The notes under the pieces were generated by a model. The model ran no database searches. It had not been told where the DNA came from and saw only the letters and a program-made list of their open reading frames with translations. Shown in pieces: positions 54,706 to 55,648 of a stretch of 55,648 nt of DNA (the stretch's first letter is position 1; each line of letters opens with the position of its first letter). The stretch comes from a virus, in the IMG/VR virus record IMGVR_UViG_3300012532_000003, positions 1 to 55,648 of that record. The stretch is one strand, 5' to 3'. The position numbers were made by a program, and so were the translations under genes.

Positions 54706-55020
54706 TTACTCATTCACAATCTTCTCGGCCTCGACCAGCACGTCGTCGTAAATCCGCTCCCAGGCTGGTTTGTTGTCAGGAAGCATCAGGTTTGCCCTAG
54801 GGTCGCCGAGCGTGCGGTCCATAATGTACTTGGAGGCTTGATACCGAATGGCCTCGGTTGGGGAGTGAACTGCCAGGTGTGTCATGGAAAGCACAGAAAG
54901 TGGCAGGTTCTCCTTCAAAAGATCAACGGCCATTTTGACCGGGTCCTCTACCTCACGCAGCGCGCGCCGGACCGTCAGATCCTGGATCGCTTCGTCCGGG
55001 CACCATTCCTTATAGTCCAT
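54706..55020 (-). CDS. terS: putative small terminase subunit
   Basis: 104 residues from ATG 55020 with GAGGAG upstream. DEAIQDLTVRRALREVED, LAVHSPTEAIRYQASKYIMD, RTLGDP match the helical oligomerisation end of small terminase-like proteins in actinophages. It opens the leftward operon, a normal position for terS. No clear HTH, so moderate confidence. Confidence 0.6.
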   Translation of the reverse strand: MDYKEWCPDEAIQDLTVRRALREVEDPVKMAVDLLKENLPLSVLSMTHLAVHSPTEAIRYQASKYIMDRTLGDPRANLMLPDNKPAWERIYDDVLVEAEKIVNE

Positions 55021-55046
55021 TGTCGCTCCTCAAGATCATTTATTCC

Positions 55047-55075
55047 ATAATAGCATGAGATGTCCGACATGGAAA
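55047..55075 (-). promoter_or_regulatory. late promoter with palindromic operator
   Basis: On the minus strand: TTTCCA (55075-55070), 17-base spacer, TATTAT (55052-55047) with an extended TG (TGCTATTAT). The spacer holds the palindrome ATGTCCGACAT (55060-55070). It would drive the whole structural operon. 55021-55142 contains no gene. Confidence 0.55.
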
Positions 55076-55142
55076 GTACCCGAATTTTGTCCGAATTGCT
55101 CCTGACGAGTGTTCGTCATGATCATCTAACTACCGGAGGGTA

Positions 55143-55502
55143 GTGGAAACTGTGAACCTTTTAACAGCAGAGCAGGCAATTGAGTATTTCGTCCTAGCTT
55201 CGCTAGACAGTATGGACTGGGCAAGAACCCAACACCAACACGCAGCCATACCTCAGCATCTTCAACGTACAACTTTAACCGCAATCCTTGAGGCTGATAT
55301 CAAGTCTATGCTTGTTGAATGGCCAATAGGTATCATTATCCCTGTTGTCGAAAAGTTGTTCTATGAGCATATGAGGAAAGATGTAAACGAAATGGAAGAT
55401 GAAATGCTCTGGATGCTCTACCATAAGATAAGTAATGTGTTCTCCTTTAAAACCAAGACACTTGCCCAGCTTCACTCGATGCTTTGGGCCAGATGTCGAT
55501 AG
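55143..55502 (+). CDS. hypothetical helical protein
   Basis: 119 residues from GTG 55143 with GGAGGG five bases upstream. TAEQAIEYFVLASLDSMDWA, LEADIKSMLVEWPIGIIIPV, and EMLWMLYHKISNVF form amphipathic helices. Divergent from the late promoter. Not recognised; could be a regulator of the switch by position only. Confidence 0.62.
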   Translation: METVNLLTAEQAIEYFVLASLDSMDWARTQHQHAAIPQHLQRTTLTAILEADIKSMLVEWPIGIIIPVVEKLFYEHMRKDVNEMEDEMLWMLYHKISNVFSFKTKTLAQLHSMLWARCR

Positions 55503-55648
55503 CCAATTTACCAATCCCGTCCCTGTTAAGCCAATTTACCAATTTATCAAGATCAACTTCTTTCTCATACCTATTAAGCCAATTTACCAATTTATCAAGA
55601 TCAACTTCTTTCTCATACCTATTAAGCCAATTTACCAATTTATCAAGA
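55447..55648 (-). CDS. partial repeat protein (16-residue repeats)
   Basis: Open from the window edge to 55447. Two and a part copies of a 16-residue unit (LVNWLNRYEKEVDLDK) encoded by the 48-bp DNA repeat, then GIGKLAIDIWPKASSEAGQ. The end overlaps the convergent gene by 56 bases. Repeat units of three-multiples keep all frames open, so coding is uncertain. Confidence 0.35.
   Translation of the reverse strand, partial: LDKLVNWLNRYEKEVDLDKLVNWLNRYEKEVDLDKLVNWLNRDGIGKLAIDIWPKASSEAGQVSWF
55526..55648. repeat. 48-bp tandem repeat at contig edge
   Basis: Units start at 55526, 55574 and 55622 (TTAAGCCAATTTACC); the last is cut by the window edge. A further diverged partial unit lies at about 55500-55515. 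Period 48. The true copy number lies outside the window. Confidence 0.9.

Noticed and set aside
1-55648. CRISPR array
   Set aside because: The repeats seen (28 bp twice, 48 bp tandem, twin hairpins) have no regular spacers and no cas genes.
1-55648. Integrase, excisionase and attachment sites
   Set aside because: No tyrosine or serine recombinase motif is present; the tRNA genes are part of a phage array and show no core duplication of an att type.

Overview
The window looks like most of the genome of a siphovirus (long, non-contractile tail) that infects an actinomycete. The evidence is a complete tail module (tape measure, distal tail and hub-like proteins, frameshifted assembly chaperones), a papain-like peptidase, an amidase endolysin, many GTG/TTG starts with ATGA/GTGA/TAATG coupled overlaps, two DUF397 proteins (a family essentially confined to actinomycetes and their elements), a BldC/MerR-like regulator, a B12-dependent ribonucleotide reductase and a large tRNA set. 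I see no integrase, excisionase, partition system or attachment site, so a virulent phage, or one whose lysogeny genes lie outside the window, is the simplest reading.

Layout. About 1-29 kb is transcribed rightwards (early/middle genes). 0-0.9 kb holds a small zinc-finger/DUF397 operon. 0.9-7.4 kb is an array of about 13 tRNA or tRNA-like genes interspersed with small membrane proteins, a TROVE/Ro60 RNA-binding protein and several unexplained RNA-like hairpins. 6-8.6 kb has a ParB-like protein, HTH proteins and a zinc ribbon. 8.6-28 kb is replication, repair and nucleotide metabolism: SNF2-type helicase (two inteins), RecB-like nuclease, Sak4-like ATPase, DUF669-like ssDNA-binding protein, primase-helicase, polynucleotide phosphatase, a UDG-DNA polymerase I fusion, MazG, a Bro-N protein, an SNase-like nuclease and a class II ribonucleotide reductase (one intein). 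Secreted or membrane proteins are interspersed. A RuvC-like resolvase (+) and a papain-like peptidase (-) are interdigitated at 29-30 kb.

30-55 kb is transcribed leftwards from a promoter near 55.05 kb. In transcription order it encodes a possible small terminase subunit, many tiny proteins, an RNase-T-like exonuclease, the large terminase (one intein, then a frameshift), portal (one intein), protease/scaffold, decoration protein, major capsid, head-tail connectors, major tail protein, tail chaperones, tape measure, tail tip proteins, endolysin and holin. A separate rightward gene and a 48-bp tandem repeat lie at the right edge.

Most noteworthy: five inteins in four core genes, including a WCT class 3 intein in the helicase Walker A and a second intein in its DEAH box that overlaps an out-of-frame Vsr/EDxHD-type endonuclease; paralogous inteins in portal and terminase; a 4-nt frameshift immediately after the terminase intein; a connector-region gene broken by a 28-bp tandem duplication; a phage Ro60 protein among arm-less tRNAs and duplicated RNA hairpins; and a hairpin that sequesters the helicase ribosome binding site. 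Several frame disruptions in one contig mean that sequencing error or genome decay has to be weighed for each.
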